64,000 nt of DNA from Haloplanus sp. CK5-1. Lineage in GTDB: Archaea; Halobacteriota; Halobacteria; Halobacteriales; Haloferacaceae. The notes beneath the pieces are model-generated. The model was given only the letters and a program-made list of their open reading frames with translations. It was not told the DNA's origin and did no database searches. Location: positions 248,001 through 312,000 of the forward strand of contig NZ_CP147505.1 in the NCBI RefSeq assembly GCF_037201915.1, given 5' to 3'. The position numbers were made by a program, and so were the translations under genes. This document shows, piece by piece, positions 35,314 through 44,280 of this stretch (position 1 is its first letter; every line of letters begins with the position of its first letter).

Positions 35314-37119
35314 CTACGTCTCCGAGGTCGCGTCCGGTAGCGCCTCCACCCACGCGCTCGCGGACGGTCGCAGCCGTGGATGCGTCTTTCCCTCGACGAA
35401 ACACCGCTCGAACCGCCGTCGCAAGTCGGTAGGGAGCGCCGAGTACGGGGCCGCATCACTCGGTGGCTCGAGCAGTTCCGGCTGGGGGTCGCGGTACGGA
35501 AAGGGGTTCTTCCGAATCAACTCCCCGAATCCTCCGTCGGCCGCCTCGGACCCGCGGGCCTCGAACGGGTGGTGACCACCGGTAAGGAGTTGAAACACGT
35601 GAACGCCGAGACCGAATCGATCCGCACGCTGGACCGCCTCCAGTCCCTCGCATCCCTCCGGTTGCGCGTATCGTGACAGGGCGTCGTCGCCATCGTACGT
35701 GCCGTCGGACCCCTCGATGTGAAACTCGTCACACCCGGTCAGAAACAGGTCGCCGTCGTCGACGAGTATCCGATCGTGAGTCAGGTTTCCGACTGCGTGA
35801 CCCTGCTGGTGGAGGCTGTCGACGGCGGTGACCAGTTCGGCCGCCGGGCCGCCTCGGACGGCCCCGTCGCGGTCGTCGAGGAGGCCGACGGCGTCAAGTA
35901 GCCGCCCGACGACGGTCGACGGGCGGGCCGCCCGCCGGATCCCGCCCCTCGACGCCGCCCACTCCAGGACGTTCGATGGATCGTCGACATCCGGATACGA
36001 CAGACGGTAACCCAGAAACTCCCCTCCATCGGGGGTCGTGACCACCGCCGTCGGCCACGCGAACGACTGCCGCTCGGTCGGGGGTCGTTCGATCATCGCC
36101 CGGATCTTCGCCTCCGCCTGTCCCCCCGACCGCCGCTCCGGCGGGAGGATCTTCACCGCGTCGGTCTCGGCTTCGACGACGCGGTAGACGTGGCCACCCG
36201 GCCCCGTAGCCAGCGTCGCGTCGAGCGGCAGGTGCTCTCCGTCGTCCGATTCGACCGTCTCGCCCTCGAAGTCGTCGGCGGACCGCTCGCCGGACCCCAT
36301 GACGTCCCGTACCGTCTCCGTCCCCGTTCCATCCTCGGTCACATCCGAGGACAGCGCACCGATGGCCAGCGTCTTGTCGTCGCCCGAGTAGGTCCGGTGG
36401 TGCTCGTTGTCCAGATACTCGCACAGTTCCTGCTGTACGTCGGTCATGTCGTCCGTCGACCGAACGAGGTCGAAGATCTGGTCGAAGAAGGCGTCTTTGA
36501 CGTCGTCCCGTCCGTCCCAGACGAACTCGTCGATACCGTCGGAGAACACGGCGACGGCGTCGAACTCGTCTTGGTAGCCAAACCGGTACGACTCCTCCCA
36601 CGAGTCGTGCATGAGCGGAACTGTCACGTTCGCGAACTCGGTGTCCACGACGGTCATCTCCCTGGGGATCGGGAGGTCGTTCGTGCCCTGGTGGTGGCTG
36701 ACGATGCCGCCGTCACCGACCACCGCCGCGCCCATCCCCGAGGGACCCGCCGCGACGGTCAACAGCGTGGTGTTCAGTTCCGACGCCGACTGGTCGAGTT
36801 TCACCGCCTCCTCCTCGACGGCGGCTCTCGCCTCCGCCATCGCGTTTTTCATCGCCTCGCCGCACGCCTCGCGCTCGATGGTCTCGGCGTCCGACAGGTA
36901 GCGACGGAGCGCGTCGGCGGCCTCGCGCGTGGCCAGTTCGGACCCCTCGTGGGAGTGGCTCGCGCTTCCGAGTCCGTCGCCCACGGCAATGACGAATCGG
37001 CCACCGGAGAGCCGGTAGCCACACCAGGCGTCCTGACACGGCTCGTCGGTCTCCTCGTGTTTGGGCCCCCTGACCGAGCATCCGACGACCTTCGATCTTC
37101 GGGGAGCGTCGTCGCTCAT
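35314..37119 (-). CDS. PP2C phosphatase fused to a pseudokinase
   Basis: Residues 1-265 of this 601-aa protein form a PP2C domain with metal-binding motifs VGDGLGS (Asp48), FSDGIDEF (Asp194) and SGDDKTLAIG. A second module starts at about 282 with DFEGETV, the same opening as the separate kinases, and spans 285-595. It keeps Lys323 (AVKIL), but the catalytic Asp is Asn445, the catalytic-loop Asn is Arg450 and the DFG Asp is Gly462, so it is a pseudokinase. PP2C removes Ser/Thr phosphates, and the pseudokinase could target it to kinase substrates. The stop lies 150 bp from kinase B, and the start abuts the vWA stop. Confidence 0.88.
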   Translation of the reverse strand: MSDDAPRRSKVVGCSVRGPKHEETDEPCQDAWCGYRLSGGRFVIAVGDGLGSASHSHEGSELATREAADALRRYLSDAETIEREACGEAMKNAMAEARAAVEEEAVKLDQSASELNTTLLTVAAGPSGMGAAVVGDGGIVSHHQGTNDLPIPREMTVVDTEFANVTVPLMHDSWEESYRFGYQDEFDAVAVFSDGIDEFVWDGRDDVKDAFFDQIFDLVRSTDDMTDVQQELCEYLDNEHHRTYSGDDKTLAIGALSSDVTEDGTGTETVRDVMGSGERSADDFEGETVESDDGEHLPLDATLATGPGGHVYRVVEAETDAVKILPPERRSGGQAEAKIRAMIERPPTERQSFAWPTAVVTTPDGGEFLGYRLSYPDVDDPSNVLEWAASRGGIRRAARPSTVVGRLLDAVGLLDDRDGAVRGGPAAELVTAVDSLHQQGHAVGNLTHDRILVDDGDLFLTGCDEFHIEGSDGTYDGDDALSRYAQPEGCEGLEAVQRADRFGLGVHVFQLLTGGHHPFEARGSEAADGGFGELIRKNPFPYRDPQPELLEPPSDAAPYSALPTDLRRRFERCFVEGKTHPRLRPSASAWVEALPDATSET

Positions 37120-37851
37120 CTACTGGTCGTCGCTGTCCGTATCGACCTGTGCTCCGGGATCGACGTCGCCACCGTCGCCCGGCTGTGACTCCTTTTCGAG
37201 GCTGTTCGAGACGATTTCGAACAGTTCCTGGAACATCCCCTCGTCGAGCGCGACGGGATCCTTGTCGGTCACCGAAACCAGCTCGTCGAGCGTGTCCATA
37301 TCCGCTTCCTCCCCGATTCCGAACGCGAAAAACAGGAAGTGGTCCTCGTCGGTCCCACGCTCGAGCAGGTTCTGTGCCGTCTGCCACTGCTGGTCCCCGG
37401 GATTCATGTCCGTCGGTTGGCCGTCCGTGAGGAGCCAGATGATCGGTCGGTTGTACGCGTACCCGTTGTCCCTGTACTGCTGTTTTCGGTCCTCGTCGAG
37501 GTTCACCGCCTTCTCGATCGCCTCCCCCATCGGGGTGTTGCCACTGGGGCTCAGCGTCGGCGGGTCCCAGTTCTGAATCGGGGAGAAGTCCTGCTCCACC
37601 GTAACCTCCCCGCCGAACGAGACGACGGCGACGTCGACGCGTGTCTCGGCGTGCTCCTCCTCCTCGATTTCACTCTTGAAGTACTGTAACCCCTCGTTCA
37701 ACTGGTCGATCCGCGACTCCGTCCCACCCTGACCGTCCGGCGTCTCCGTGGTCATCGAGTACGACGTGTCCAGAATCAGCACCGTCGGCGTCCGCTCAAC
37801 CGTCGGTGGTACGTCCTCGAGTCCGCCGTCGGAACCCTCTTCCTGACTCAT
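37120..37851 (-). CDS. vWA domain protein, TerY-like
   Basis: This 243-aa protein is a single vWA domain with an intact MIDAS: DTSYSM (Asp28, Ser30, Ser32), the Thr in SGNTPMGEA and the Asp in LLTDGQPTD. The tail is acidic. TerY-like vWA proteins bind divalent metal and partner with a PP2C phosphatase and a kinase in the TerY-P triad described for tellurium-resistance-associated systems. That exact set is present here. GGAG 7 bp before the ATG may be a ribosome binding site, and an ATTAAAGT TATA-like element lies about 40 bp upstream. It is coupled to the PP2C gene. Confidence 0.88.
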   Translation of the reverse strand: MSQEEGSDGGLEDVPPTVERTPTVLILDTSYSMTTETPDGQGGTESRIDQLNEGLQYFKSEIEEEEHAETRVDVAVVSFGGEVTVEQDFSPIQNWDPPTLSPSGNTPMGEAIEKAVNLDEDRKQQYRDNGYAYNRPIIWLLTDGQPTDMNPGDQQWQTAQNLLERGTDEDHFLFFAFGIGEEADMDTLDELVSVTDKDPVALDEGMFQELFEIVSNSLEKESQPGDGGDVDPGAQVDTDSDDQ

Positions 37852-38075
37852 CGTTTTGCTCCATTGGTATCAATGTGTGATATGTAACTTTAATCCTCTG
37901 GTACTATTACTGACACGATCTGGTCGAAACAGGGAGGGGGTCGCCCAAGGGTTCGGGTCGTTCCCCGCCGTGACCGGTCCCGTCGTCGGATGCGCCGGAA
38001 TTATATCGCGTCTTATATGACTGTATGCCGACAGTTCTCGGCGAGCGACGGTCGGCCACGGCCGTTCCCGGGGAG

Positions 38076-39335
38076 TTACCACGTACTCGGGACGGGGTCA
38101 TCGTCGTCGTCGTCGTCCGTCGCTGACTCGGGTTCGTCGTCGTCGGAATCGGTCGGTGGTGAGGTCCGGAACGGGTCGTCGTCGTCGTCGTCCGTCGCTG
38201 ACTCGGATTCGTCGTCGTCGGAATCGGTCGGTGGTGAGGTCCGGAACGGGTCGTCGTCGTCGTCGTCCGTCGCTGACTCGGATTCGTCGTCGTCGGAATC
38301 GGTCGGTGGTGAGGTCCGGAACGGGTCGTCGTCGTCGTCGTCGTCCCCATCGTCGCCGTCCGATCCCGTTCCGCCGCCGCCCGTTCCCGTCCCTGTCCCA
38401 CCACCGCCCGTTTCCGAGAGACCACTCACCTGCTTGAGGGTGTCGACCCAGTCGTCCGGCGACGGCCGTCCCCATCCCTGGTTCTTCGCGGTTTCGCTGA
38501 AGCAGTCGGCGAACAGGTCTCGGACGTCCGCCGGGAGTCGGTCGTAGTCGGGTGCGTGGTCGTGTGGCTCCAACTCGTCCGGTTCGGGGTTCTCGTAGGG
38601 AAACTGGTTGCCCTCGATCATGTCGCCGAAGCCGCCGCTCGTGGCCTCGGAGCCCTGTGCCTGAAACGGGTGAAAGCCCTCCATCAGCAACTGGAAGATG
38701 TGGACGCCGAGTCCGAAGGGATCGGCTTTCCGGACCGCACCGAGCGAGTCGCCGCGCCCCTCCGGTGGGATGTACCGCGGGAAGTAGGTGTCGTCGCCGT
38801 ACGTGTCGTTCTCCCCGCTGATGTGGAAGGCGTCGCAGTCGATGAGCACGACGTAGCCGTCGTCGACGAGGATGTTCTGGTGGTTCAGGTCGCCGATGGC
38901 GTGGCCCTGCTTGTGGATGGCGTCGACCATGATCGCCAGGTTGTACGCCGTCTTGTACCGCTTCTCGGGGGTGCTGGACGACCACTGCAGGTCCTCGCGA
39001 GCGTACCGCTGGGCGTCCTTGTACTCGTCGAGGTTCACGCGGGGCATAGTGTAGCCCAGGAACGACCCGGACCGATCCTCGACGACTCTGGTCGGCCAGA
39101 TGATCGTCCGCCGACCCCCATCGTCGTAGGTCGGATCGGTCGGCGGGTTGGAGATCATCGCCCGCACCTTGTCAGCCTTCTCGGCCCGCCGCTCCGTCTC
39201 GAACACCTTCGCAACCTCGTCGGAACGGGGGAGTTCGTAGACCGAACCCTCGGCCCCCGCCCCCAGTTGCTCCCCCAACGTCACCTCGTCGGTGCCGATA
39301 CTGACACGCTCTCGCTCGAAGTTCGTACTGCTCAT
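38076..39335 (-). CDS. TerY-P-type Ser/Thr kinase paralogue C with acidic repeat tail
   Basis: This 419-aa protein has an intact kinase domain (Lys43, Asp149 and Asn154 in GDLNHQNIL, Asp166 in LIDCDAF). After a Gly/Thr linker (about 315-330) comes a tail of 25-residue repeats with the pattern DDDDDDPFRTSPPTDSDDDESESAT, three copies plus a partial one. The tail is extremely acidic and Ser/Thr-rich, so it could be an autophosphorylation or docking segment. The gene is the first of the operon by position, 224 bp upstream of the vWA start and divergent from cetZ. Confidence 0.87.
   Translation of the reverse strand: MSSTNFERERVSIGTDEVTLGEQLGAGAEGSVYELPRSDEVAKVFETERRAEKADKVRAMISNPPTDPTYDDGGRRTIIWPTRVVEDRSGSFLGYTMPRVNLDEYKDAQRYAREDLQWSSSTPEKRYKTAYNLAIMVDAIHKQGHAIGDLNHQNILVDDGYVVLIDCDAFHISGENDTYGDDTYFPRYIPPEGRGDSLGAVRKADPFGLGVHIFQLLMEGFHPFQAQGSEATSGGFGDMIEGNQFPYENPEPDELEPHDHAPDYDRLPADVRDLFADCFSETAKNQGWGRPSPDDWVDTLKQVSGLSETGGGGTGTGTGGGGTGSDGDDGDDDDDDDPFRTSPPTDSDDDESESATDDDDDDPFRTSPPTDSDDDESESATDDDDDDPFRTSPPTDSDDDEPESATDDDDDDDPVPSTW
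38095..38345. repeat. 75-bp in-frame tandem repeat in kinase C
   Basis: Units starting GAGGTCCGGAACGGGTCG begin at 38161, 38236 and 38311 with exact 75-bp spacing, and a partial, more diverged unit occupies 38098-38160. Each encodes 25 residues of the acidic tail. The internal copies are almost identical in DNA, which indicates recent expansion. Confidence 0.9.
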
Positions 39336-39537
39336 TGGTGATCTCTCATCTCCGTCGACAACTGACCAGTGTGTCGATATGACGGATACTGGAAGCCACC
39401 GATTTAAGAGTTTGGAGGGTCGGAGACAGCGTCTATGTGAGCCACTCGATCCGTTGACCGCCTCGTTCCGTATCCAACACCACCTCAGTGAACCAAATTA
39501 ACTATACCCTTCCACACAGTCAACACGACTGACGGTC

Positions 39538-40719
39538 ATGAAACTCGCAACAATCGGTGTCGGTAACGCCGGAAGTAAGGTTGTAGACCGGATGGTCGAG
39601 TTCGAATCCGAAACCAACCGGAACCTGTGCCGACACGTCCACGCGATCAACACCGCCCGAACGGACCTCGCCAAGCCCGAGTACATCCCCGAAGAACAGC
39701 GCGTCCTCGTCGGCGACACGAACCAGAAGTCGAAGGGTCACGGCGTCGGTGGTGACGTCGAGATCGGCGCGGAGGTCATGTCCGCGGACATCGACGAGAT
39801 CCGCCGCGCGTTCGACGACATCGAGATCCACAACGTCGACGCCATCCTCGTCGCCGCCGGTCTGGGCGGCGGCACCGGGAGCGGTGGCGGCCCCGTCGTC
39901 ATCGACGCCCTCCAAGACATGTACGACGAACCGGTGTACGCGCTCGGTGTCCTCCCCGGCGAGTACGAAGGCGGACGCCCCGCACTGAACGCCGCCCGCT
40001 CCCTCCAGTCGTTCGTCAACAAGGTCGACAACTTCATCGGCTTCGACAACGACGCCTGGCGCGCCCGCGACCAGACGATCGAAGAGGGGTACGAGGAGAT
40101 GAACCGCGAACTGGCGGCCCGTATCGTGACGTTGCTGGCGGCCGGTGAAACCGACGACTCGGACGTCGCGGAGAACGCGATGGACTCCAGCGACATCATC
40201 CGGACGCTCGCCACCGACGGGGTGTCCTCCATCGGCTACGCCGCCACGGCGGTCGACGCCCAGCCCGAAGGCCTGCTGGACCGGTGGGGTGGCGGCGGAG
40301 CCGAGGAGGATCCCCTGGACGACGCCAGTCAGGCGACGAAGATCAAGTCCCTCGTCCGCCGGGCGACCAACTCGCGCCTGACGCTGCCGTGCGAGGTGTC
40401 GAGCGCCGAACGGGTGCTCGTCGTGCTGTCCGGGCCGCCGAGCGAGTTCTCCCGAAAGGGGATCGAGAGCGCCCGCCAGTGGCTCGAACAGGAGGCCGGA
40501 ACGGTCGAAGTTCTCGTCGGCGACGACCCGCGAGAGAACTCCTCTCGGCTCGCGGCGGCCGTCCTTCTGTCGAACGTCTCGGGAGCCACGCGGATCGAGA
40601 CGCTCCAGAACCAGGCCGTCGACGCACAGGAACAGATCGCCGAGCAGCAAGCCGCTCGGGAGGAGAAGATCAACGACCTGATCACCGACGAAAACGACGA
40701 CCTCGACCCCGTCGTCTGA
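39538..40719 (+). CDS. cetZ: CetZ tubulin-like protein 1
   Basis: This 393-aa protein starts MKLATIGVGNAGSKVVDRM. It has the GGGTGSG nucleotide-binding signature at 110-116, the FDNDAWR segment and a T7-loop-like MDSSDIIRTL with the acidic residues needed for GTP hydrolysis between subunits. RLTLPCEVSSAERVLVVLSGP is typical of CetZ C-terminal domains. CetZ proteins form cytoskeletal polymers that control cell shape and motility in haloarchaea. A TATA-like TTAACTATA lies about 35 bp upstream. The C-terminus is acidic. It is followed 47 bp later by a second cetZ. Confidence 0.94.
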   Translation: MKLATIGVGNAGSKVVDRMVEFESETNRNLCRHVHAINTARTDLAKPEYIPEEQRVLVGDTNQKSKGHGVGGDVEIGAEVMSADIDEIRRAFDDIEIHNVDAILVAAGLGGGTGSGGGPVVIDALQDMYDEPVYALGVLPGEYEGGRPALNAARSLQSFVNKVDNFIGFDNDAWRARDQTIEEGYEEMNRELAARIVTLLAAGETDDSDVAENAMDSSDIIRTLATDGVSSIGYAATAVDAQPEGLLDRWGGGGAEEDPLDDASQATKIKSLVRRATNSRLTLPCEVSSAERVLVVLSGPPSEFSRKGIESARQWLEQEAGTVEVLVGDDPRENSSRLAAAVLLSNVSGATRIETLQNQAVDAQEQIAEQQAAREEKINDLITDENDDLDPVV

Positions 40720-40766
40720 ACCGTGTCTCGAACTGACCGCGCTACAGCCCGGCAACGGGGGCAGCG

Positions 40767-41930
40767 ATGAAACTGGCGCTGATCGGCGTCGGTGGGGCCG
40801 GGAGCCGTCTCACCGACGCGATCCGGAGCGTCGAGGCCGAAGGAGACCGACAGCTGTGCTACGGGAACGTGCTGACGGTCGACATCTCGCGGACGGTCGC
40901 CGACGAATTCGACCACGTCCCGAAGGACCGACACGTGACGATCGGCGACACGCACCCCGACGTCGACGACGGCGTCGCCGGCGATCAGGATCTGGCGGTC
41001 GAGATCGCCCGCACCGACGCCCCCGAGATACACCGCGCCCTCGACTCGATAACCATGCGGAAACTGGACGGCGTCCTCGTCGTGACGAGTCTCGGCGGCG
41101 GCACCGGGAGCGGTGTCAGCGCCGTCCTCGTCGAGCGGTTACAGGAGATGTACGACAAACCGGTGTACGTCCTCGGGATCCTCCCGGCCACCGATGACGG
41201 CGGACGGGCGGCGCGGAACGCTGCCCGGTCGCTCAGGTCGGTCGTCCCGGCCGCCGACAGCACCCTCCTGTTCGACAACGATCGGTGGGTCGACACCGAC
41301 GAGAGTGACGAGAGCGACGACGCCGACGGCACCGGTGGGCGGTACGACCGTCCGAACCGGGAACTGGCGTCCCGGATCGTGACGCTGTTCGCCAGAGGCG
41401 ACACGGATCCCGAATCCATCGGCGCCAACACGCTCGATTCGAGCGACACCATCCGGACGCTCTCCCCGGGTGGGGTCGCGTCGGTCGGCTACGCCGAGAT
41501 CGAACTCGAAGACGGCGGTGGGTTGCTGTCGTGGCTCCTGTCGCTACTCCCCGGGGATCGGAGCGACGGCGAGGCCGACGAGCGGACCGACGCCGGAAAG
41601 ATTCAGAGCCTCGTCCAACAGTCGCTCAACTCGCGGCTGACGCTCCCGTGTGAGGTGTCGAGCGCGGAACGGGTGCTCGTCGTGCTGTCCGGGCCCCCGG
41701 AGGAACTCTCCCGACGGGGCTTCGAGAGCGCCCGGCAACGGCTCGAAGAGGAGACGGAGACGGTCGAGGTCCTCGCCGGCGACGACCCGCGGGCAGGGTC
41801 GTCGACCGTCGCGGCCGTCGTGTTGCTCTCGAACGTCACCGGCGTGCCGCGCATCGACGCGATGCAGCGACGGGCCGTCGACTACGAACACGACGGCGAG
41901 GCGGTGCAGTCGCTCGAGGAGACCGACTGA
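40767..41930 (+). CDS. cetZ: CetZ tubulin-like protein 2
   Basis: This 387-aa protein is similar in layout to its neighbour: MKLALIGVGGAGSRL, GGGTGSG at 110-116, FDNDRW, and LDSSDTIRTL as the T7-like loop. It contains an Asp/Ser-rich insertion (TDESDESDDADGTGG, about 172-188) absent from CetZ1, and a hydrophobic segment GGGLLSWLLSLLPG that could touch the membrane. It is likely cotranscribed with cetZ1 and is convergent with the membrane-protein gene, whose end abuts its own. Confidence 0.92.
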   Translation: MKLALIGVGGAGSRLTDAIRSVEAEGDRQLCYGNVLTVDISRTVADEFDHVPKDRHVTIGDTHPDVDDGVAGDQDLAVEIARTDAPEIHRALDSITMRKLDGVLVVTSLGGGTGSGVSAVLVERLQEMYDKPVYVLGILPATDDGGRAARNAARSLRSVVPAADSTLLFDNDRWVDTDESDESDDADGTGGRYDRPNRELASRIVTLFARGDTDPESIGANTLDSSDTIRTLSPGGVASVGYAEIELEDGGGLLSWLLSLLPGDRSDGEADERTDAGKIQSLVQQSLNSRLTLPCEVSSAERVLVVLSGPPEELSRRGFESARQRLEEETETVEVLAGDDPRAGSSTVAAVVLLSNVTGVPRIDAMQRRAVDYEHDGEAVQSLEETD

Positions 41931-42677
41931 CTAGCGCCGCGAGCCACCGTCGTCGCGGGGACGAACCGCGTTGGCGAACACGACGAGGAGGCTCAACCCC
42001 CAGCCGATCGGGACTGCGAGGCCGGACCACATGGCCACGAACGCGACCCCGGAGAGCTCGAACTGTTGGCGGATGACGGTGCTGAGATCCCCGACGAACA
42101 GGACGTTGTCGAGGATCCACTCGGCCAGCGACGTGCTCGTCGGGAGGATGACTTCACCCAGCGTGGGCGAGAAGAGGGCGGCCGTCACGGGCGGCAGGAA
42201 GACGGCCGCGACGACCAACGGCGACGTCGCGACGAGGGTCAGTCGCCGACCGCCGGTACGGGCGGTGATCCACGCGAGCCCCGCCGAGACGGTCGCGACC
42301 ACGCTCGCCGTGAGGACGGCTTTGAACCCCGCGGCCGGGAAGCCCCCCCACGCCAACGCCGTCAGCGCGCCCCACGCCACGGCGACGACGGCGACGATGG
42401 CGATGAATCCCAGGCCCGTCGCGATTTGGTTGAGCCGTCGAGTCACGTATCGGACCCAGAAGCCGGCGACTGCGAAGGGGTATGTGACGGCGATCAGGAC
42501 GGCACCGAGGGCGCTCCACAGCCAGAATGCGAGGCGGTCCGTGGTCGACTGGGGCCGCCGGCGGTTCCGAACCGGATGACTGTCCGAGGTCGTCGAGAAC
42601 AGAAGCTCGCGCCAGGCAGTCAGCAGCCAAACGAGGTCGGCTTTGACGGCGGCGACGAGCTCGGAGTCAGTCGGCAT
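41931..42677 (-). CDS. Multi-TM membrane protein, unknown function
   Basis: This 248-aa protein starts MPTDSELVAAVKADLVWLL. It has an amphipathic N-terminus, a basic loop (RNRRRPQ) and about five hydrophobic helices between residues 50 and 240. I do not recognise a family or motif. It has no gap to cetZ2 (stops abut). Whether it belongs functionally to the tubulin locus is unknown. Confidence 0.65.
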   Translation of the reverse strand: MPTDSELVAAVKADLVWLLTAWRELLFSTTSDSHPVRNRRRPQSTTDRLAFWLWSALGAVLIAVTYPFAVAGFWVRYVTRRLNQIATGLGFIAIVAVVAVAWGALTALAWGGFPAAGFKAVLTASVVATVSAGLAWITARTGGRRLTLVATSPLVVAAVFLPPVTAALFSPTLGEVILPTSTSLAEWILDNVLFVGDLSTVIRQQFELSGVAFVAMWSGLAVPIGWGLSLLVVFANAVRPRDDGGSRR

Positions 42678-42804
42678 CGGTCCACGGTTCTCGGGAGAGT
42701 GGTTAACAGTTTTCGCTCGACTCCGGGCGGGGCGACGCTAGGGCGTCGCCTCGGAGCAGCGGAGGGCTGACGCTCGCCGGTTCGGATTACGCGAGAAGGT
42801 TAGT

Positions 42805-42876
42805 AGTCCATCCTGGATTCGAACCAGGGTCGAAGCCCCCAGAAGGCTTCAGGATTGGCCACTACCCCAATGGACT
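42805..42876 (-). tRNA. tRNA-Gln (anticodon CTG)
   Basis: Minus-strand reading gives a 72-nt cloverleaf. The acceptor is AGTCCAT/ATGGACT (7 bp). The anticodon stem AAGCC/GGCTT encloses the loop TTCTGGG with anticodon CTG. The T-arm is CCTGG-TTCGAAT-CCAGG. CCA is not encoded and no intron is present. It lies between a membrane-protein gene and purO. Confidence 0.93.
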
Positions 42877-42971
42877 GACTGCACGGGTTCGTACCCGCGG
42901 TGGCCTTGTAAGCGTTGCGAGTCGGACTCGTCACCGGCACCTACTTGTGCTCGAGGAGTCCACCGCCGTCC

Positions 42972-43550
42972 ATGTACGTCGGACGCTTCGTCGTCGTCGG
43001 CCCTGGAATCGGTGCGTATCGCGTCTCCTCGCGTTCCTTCCCGAACCGCCACGTCGTCGACCGTGGAGACAGCCTGACCGTCGCACCGACGCCGGACGCA
43101 CCGGAGACCGACAATCCGTACATCGCCTACAACTGCGTGCGGGAGAGTCGGGGACGAGCCGTCCTCGGTAACGGCTCCCACGTCGATCCGGTGACCGAGA
43201 AACTGGACATGGGGTATCCGGCCCGCGACGCACTGGCGACCGCGCTCCTCTCGCTCGACTACGAGAAAGACGACTACGACACGCCCCGGATCGCGGGTGT
43301 CGTCGAGGCCGACGCCGCCACCGTGGGAATCGTCCGCCGGGACGCGCTGCTGGTCGAACGGGTCGAGGAGCCGACGCTGGTCGCCACCTACGAGGAAGAC
43401 GACCCGCGGCCGTTCGACTTCGCGGCGTCGGACGCGGCGGGTGCGGCCCGCGAGGTCTACGACCTCGACTTCGAACACGCCGTCTGTGCGGCGGGGGTCT
43501 CCGTCGACGGCGGCGGCGTGGAGACGGCGGTCGTGAACGGCGAGGAGTGA
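42972..43550 (+). CDS. purO: IMP cyclohydrolase PurO
   Basis: This 192-aa protein starts [20 protein letters not shown], the characteristic opening of archaeal PurO. Other family segments are [16 protein letters not shown] and NGSHVDPV. PurO closes the inosine ring (FAICAR to IMP), the last step of de novo purine synthesis in many archaea, in place of PurH. The longer frame starting at 42915 would run into the space after the tRNA gene and is rejected. Confidence 0.92.
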   Translation: MYVGRFVVVGPGIGAYRVSSRSFPNRHVVDRGDSLTVAPTPDAPETDNPYIAYNCVRESRGRAVLGNGSHVDPVTEKLDMGYPARDALATALLSLDYEKDDYDTPRIAGVVEADAATVGIVRRDALLVERVEEPTLVATYEEDDPRPFDFAASDAAGAAREVYDLDFEHAVCAAGVSVDGGGVETAVVNGEE

Positions 43551-43593
43551 GGCGACGACAACGCCTAACCGCCCGGGACCGCAAGCGACGGGC

Positions 43594-44271
43594 ATGCGAC
43601 TTGGCGTCGTCTCCGACATCCACGGGAACCGGATCGCGTTCGAAGCCGTCCTCGACGACATGCCTAGCGTCGATCGACTGGTGTGTGCGGGCGACGTGGT
43701 CGGCTACAACCCGTGGCCGGCCGACTGCGTCGCCGCCGTCCGGGAGCGATCGATCCCGACGGTAATGGGGAACCACGACCGGGCGGTCGCCCGCGACTCG
43801 GCGTTCCGGTTCAACGCGATGGCGAAGGCGGGCGTCGATCACGCCCGGGAACATCTCGACGACGACGCACTGTCGTGGTTGGACGAACTGCCGGACGAAC
43901 GGACGGTCGCGGACGGGCGGGTGAAACTCGTCCACGGCCACCCCGCGGACCCGGACCGTTACACCTACCCCGAGGAGTTCTCGCCGCGGATGCTCGACGG
44001 GGAGGACCTCCTCGTCACGGGCCACACGCACGTCCAGGGCCACCGCATCTTCAGCGAGGGGGTGGTGATGAATCCGGGGAGCGTCGGCCAACCGCGGGAC
44101 GGCGACCCGAGGGCGGGCTACGCGGTGGTCGAGGTGGGGGACGGATCGGGAGGCGAGGCGGTGACGGTCGAGGAGCGGCGCGTCGAGTACGACGTCGATG
44201 CCGTCATCGAGGCGGTGGAAACGGCAGGACTGCCCGAGCGGATCGGGACACGGCTGTTGGCTGGACAGTAG
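43594..44271 (+). CDS. Metallophosphoesterase, YfcE/MJ0936-like
   Basis: This 225-aa protein carries all calcineurin-like phosphoesterase motifs: DIHGN (residues 8-12), GDVVGYN, GNHD and VTGHTHVQGH, followed by NPGSVGQPRDG. These ligand a two-metal centre that hydrolyses phosphodiesters or phosphoprotein/nucleotide esters. Substrate is unknown. The gene ends 9 bp from the convergent aspartate kinase gene. Confidence 0.9.
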   Translation: MRLGVVSDIHGNRIAFEAVLDDMPSVDRLVCAGDVVGYNPWPADCVAAVRERSIPTVMGNHDRAVARDSAFRFNAMAKAGVDHAREHLDDDALSWLDELPDERTVADGRVKLVHGHPADPDRYTYPEEFSPRMLDGEDLLVTGHTHVQGHRIFSEGVVMNPGSVGQPRDGDPRAGYAVVEVGDGSGGEAVTVEERRVEYDVDAVIEAVETAGLPERIGTRLLAGQ

Positions 44272-44280
44272 CCCGTCGGC

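Noticed and set aside
36190-37188. 332-aa plus-strand frame opposite PP2C
   Set aside because: It is antisense to clear PP2C motifs and without a domain of its own.
42805-42876. tRNA-Gln as an integration (att) site bounding a genomic island
   Set aside because: No duplicate of the tRNA 3' end and no integrase or transposase is visible. The accessory genes lie on both sides of it.
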